Source: Methylobacterium sp. GXS13
GTDB taxonomy: Bacteria; Pseudomonadota; Alphaproteobacteria; Rhizobiales; Beijerinckiaceae
Assembly (NCBI RefSeq): GCF_001455965.1
Contig: NZ_LKKO01000028.1
Span: 1-64,000 of the forward strand
Length of the DNA: 64,000 nucleotides
Reading direction: 5' to 3'
Within the stretch, counting starts at the first letter, position 1. Every line of letters begins with the position of its first letter. Below the pieces are notes generated by a model, which saw only the letters and a list, made by a program, of their open reading frames with translations, ran no database searches and had not been told where the DNA came from. A program made the translations under genes and the position numbers. This document shows positions 63,537 through 64,000 of this stretch, piece by piece.

Positions 63537-64000
63537 CAGACGAACCCATCGAGATCGCACGCGACGGCGTGCCCGATCCGCGCGACTTCGGCGAGAACCG
63601 TGAGGCAGGCAGCCAGCACCAGAGCGTGCAGCGACGACGCATGGAACCAAGCCACGTCGACGCCGTGCCCGGCCAGCAGGACCAGACCGTGCCCGAGGGC
63701 GGGCGCGACGGCGTAGGCCGTCAAGCTGACGGCGATTCGGCGTATCCGGGCCGGTCCCGCTGCGCTGAAGGCGATCCCGGCACCGACATCCCTGGCCCAG
63801 ATGCGCGCCTCGGCGAGGATTAGGATCACCGGGAGGGTGTCGAGGATGAAGGTGGCGGCATAGGCCCAGCGTGTCGCTTGGGGTAGGGCCTCGAAGGGCA
63901 CGAGGCCGGGCGTGTCGGCGGGCGGCGGACCCAGAAAGGCCGCGCCCGGCGCAAGCCAGAGCCATGCGTCGCCGGCGATGAGGCCACAGGCCAGCACCGC
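63536..64000 (-). CDS. DUF2975 membrane protein, partial at the window edge
   Basis: C-terminal part of a DUF2975 protein, open to the right end; at least 153 residues are visible from a GTG at 63997, and the true start is probably beyond the window. Four hydrophobic segments are seen (for example AYAATFILDTLPVILILAEA and LHALVLAACLTVLAEVARIG). DUF2975 proteins are paired with YozG-type regulators, as here, and may act as membrane sensors or anti-regulators; the pair's target is unknown. Confidence 0.75.
   Translation of the reverse strand, partial: AVLACGLIAGDAWLWLAPGAAFLGPPPADTPGLVPFEALPQATRWAYAATFILDTLPVILILAEARIWARDVGAGIAFSAAGPARIRRIAVSLTAYAVAPALGHGLVLLAGHGVDVAWFHASSLHALVLAACLTVLAEVARIGHAVACDLDGFV

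Overview
The window is very GC-rich (about 70%) and reads as the chromosome of a Methylobacterium/Methylorubrum-type alphaproteobacterium (Rhizobiales). The grounds are the gene set: an H4MPT/methanofuran-type one-carbon cofactor gene (mfnF-like) beside a HisA-like gene, a large set of hopanoid genes for bacteriohopanetetrol cyclitol ether, an E1-beta subunit carrying its own lipoyl domain, an Omp25-like porin, DUF2794, DUF5076 and DUF1674 proteins, and a cobalamin gene (bluB). No rRNA, tRNA, CRISPR array, phage or insertion sequence was recognised. Most of it is core chromosome. The accessory features are a toxin-antitoxin pair, a Uma2 gene inside the pdh operon, and several short palindromic repeats.

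Layout. 1-6150: rsmB, a small SDH assembly factor, a cupin, an L,D-transpeptidase, bluB with a terminator hairpin just upstream, a DUF2794 protein, a DapA-like aldolase and a Bax-inhibitor-1 protein. 6470-11100: an FtsX-type permease and its ATPase, divergent from tesA-thpR. 11100-15490: hisE-coaA, pyrB, and a cytochrome b plus molybdopterin oxidoreductase pair. 15840-23660: topA, parE, a PRC-barrel protein and the porin. 23840-29150: a DEAD-box helicase, a diguanylate cyclase, an A-type Fe-S carrier, a threonine-dehydratase-like enzyme and small ORFs. 29470-39070: the pyruvate dehydrogenase operon (pdhA, pdhB, DUF5076, Uma2, pdhC, lpdA) with ftsB upstream, a class III cyclase and enolase. 39220-44000: queF, a Gly/Tyr-rich secreted protein, a methyltransferase, kdsA, and a hydrolase.

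44250-57320 is the hopanoid region. hpnL-hpnM-hpnI-hpnJ-hpnK run on the plus strand. A VapBC-like pair overlaps the 3' end of hpnK, followed by a MarR-GNAT regulator with a palindromic operator, then hpnN (minus) and hpnH (plus) separated by a 600-bp divergent spacer. By family knowledge HpnH adds adenosine to diploptene, HpnI/HpnK/HpnJ build the glucosamine and then the cyclitol ether head group, and HpnN/HpnM/HpnL handle membranes and transport. Divergent from hpnL lies a full-length arginine:glycine-amidinotransferase-type enzyme with its catalytic Asp-His-Cys intact. Because guanidine-substituted bacteriohopanetetrol cyclitol ether is, as I recall, a reported Methylobacterium lipid, this gene is the best candidate here for an undescribed step: guanidinylation of the hopanoid head group.

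57700-64000: an RlpA-like protein, a four-gene block around mfnF (membrane protein, 66-residue protein, mfnF, and a divergent HisA-like gene with a C15 homopolymer inside its reading frame), leuD, a degenerate retropepsin/PDZ lipoprotein, and an XRE regulator with a DUF2975 membrane partner running off the right edge.
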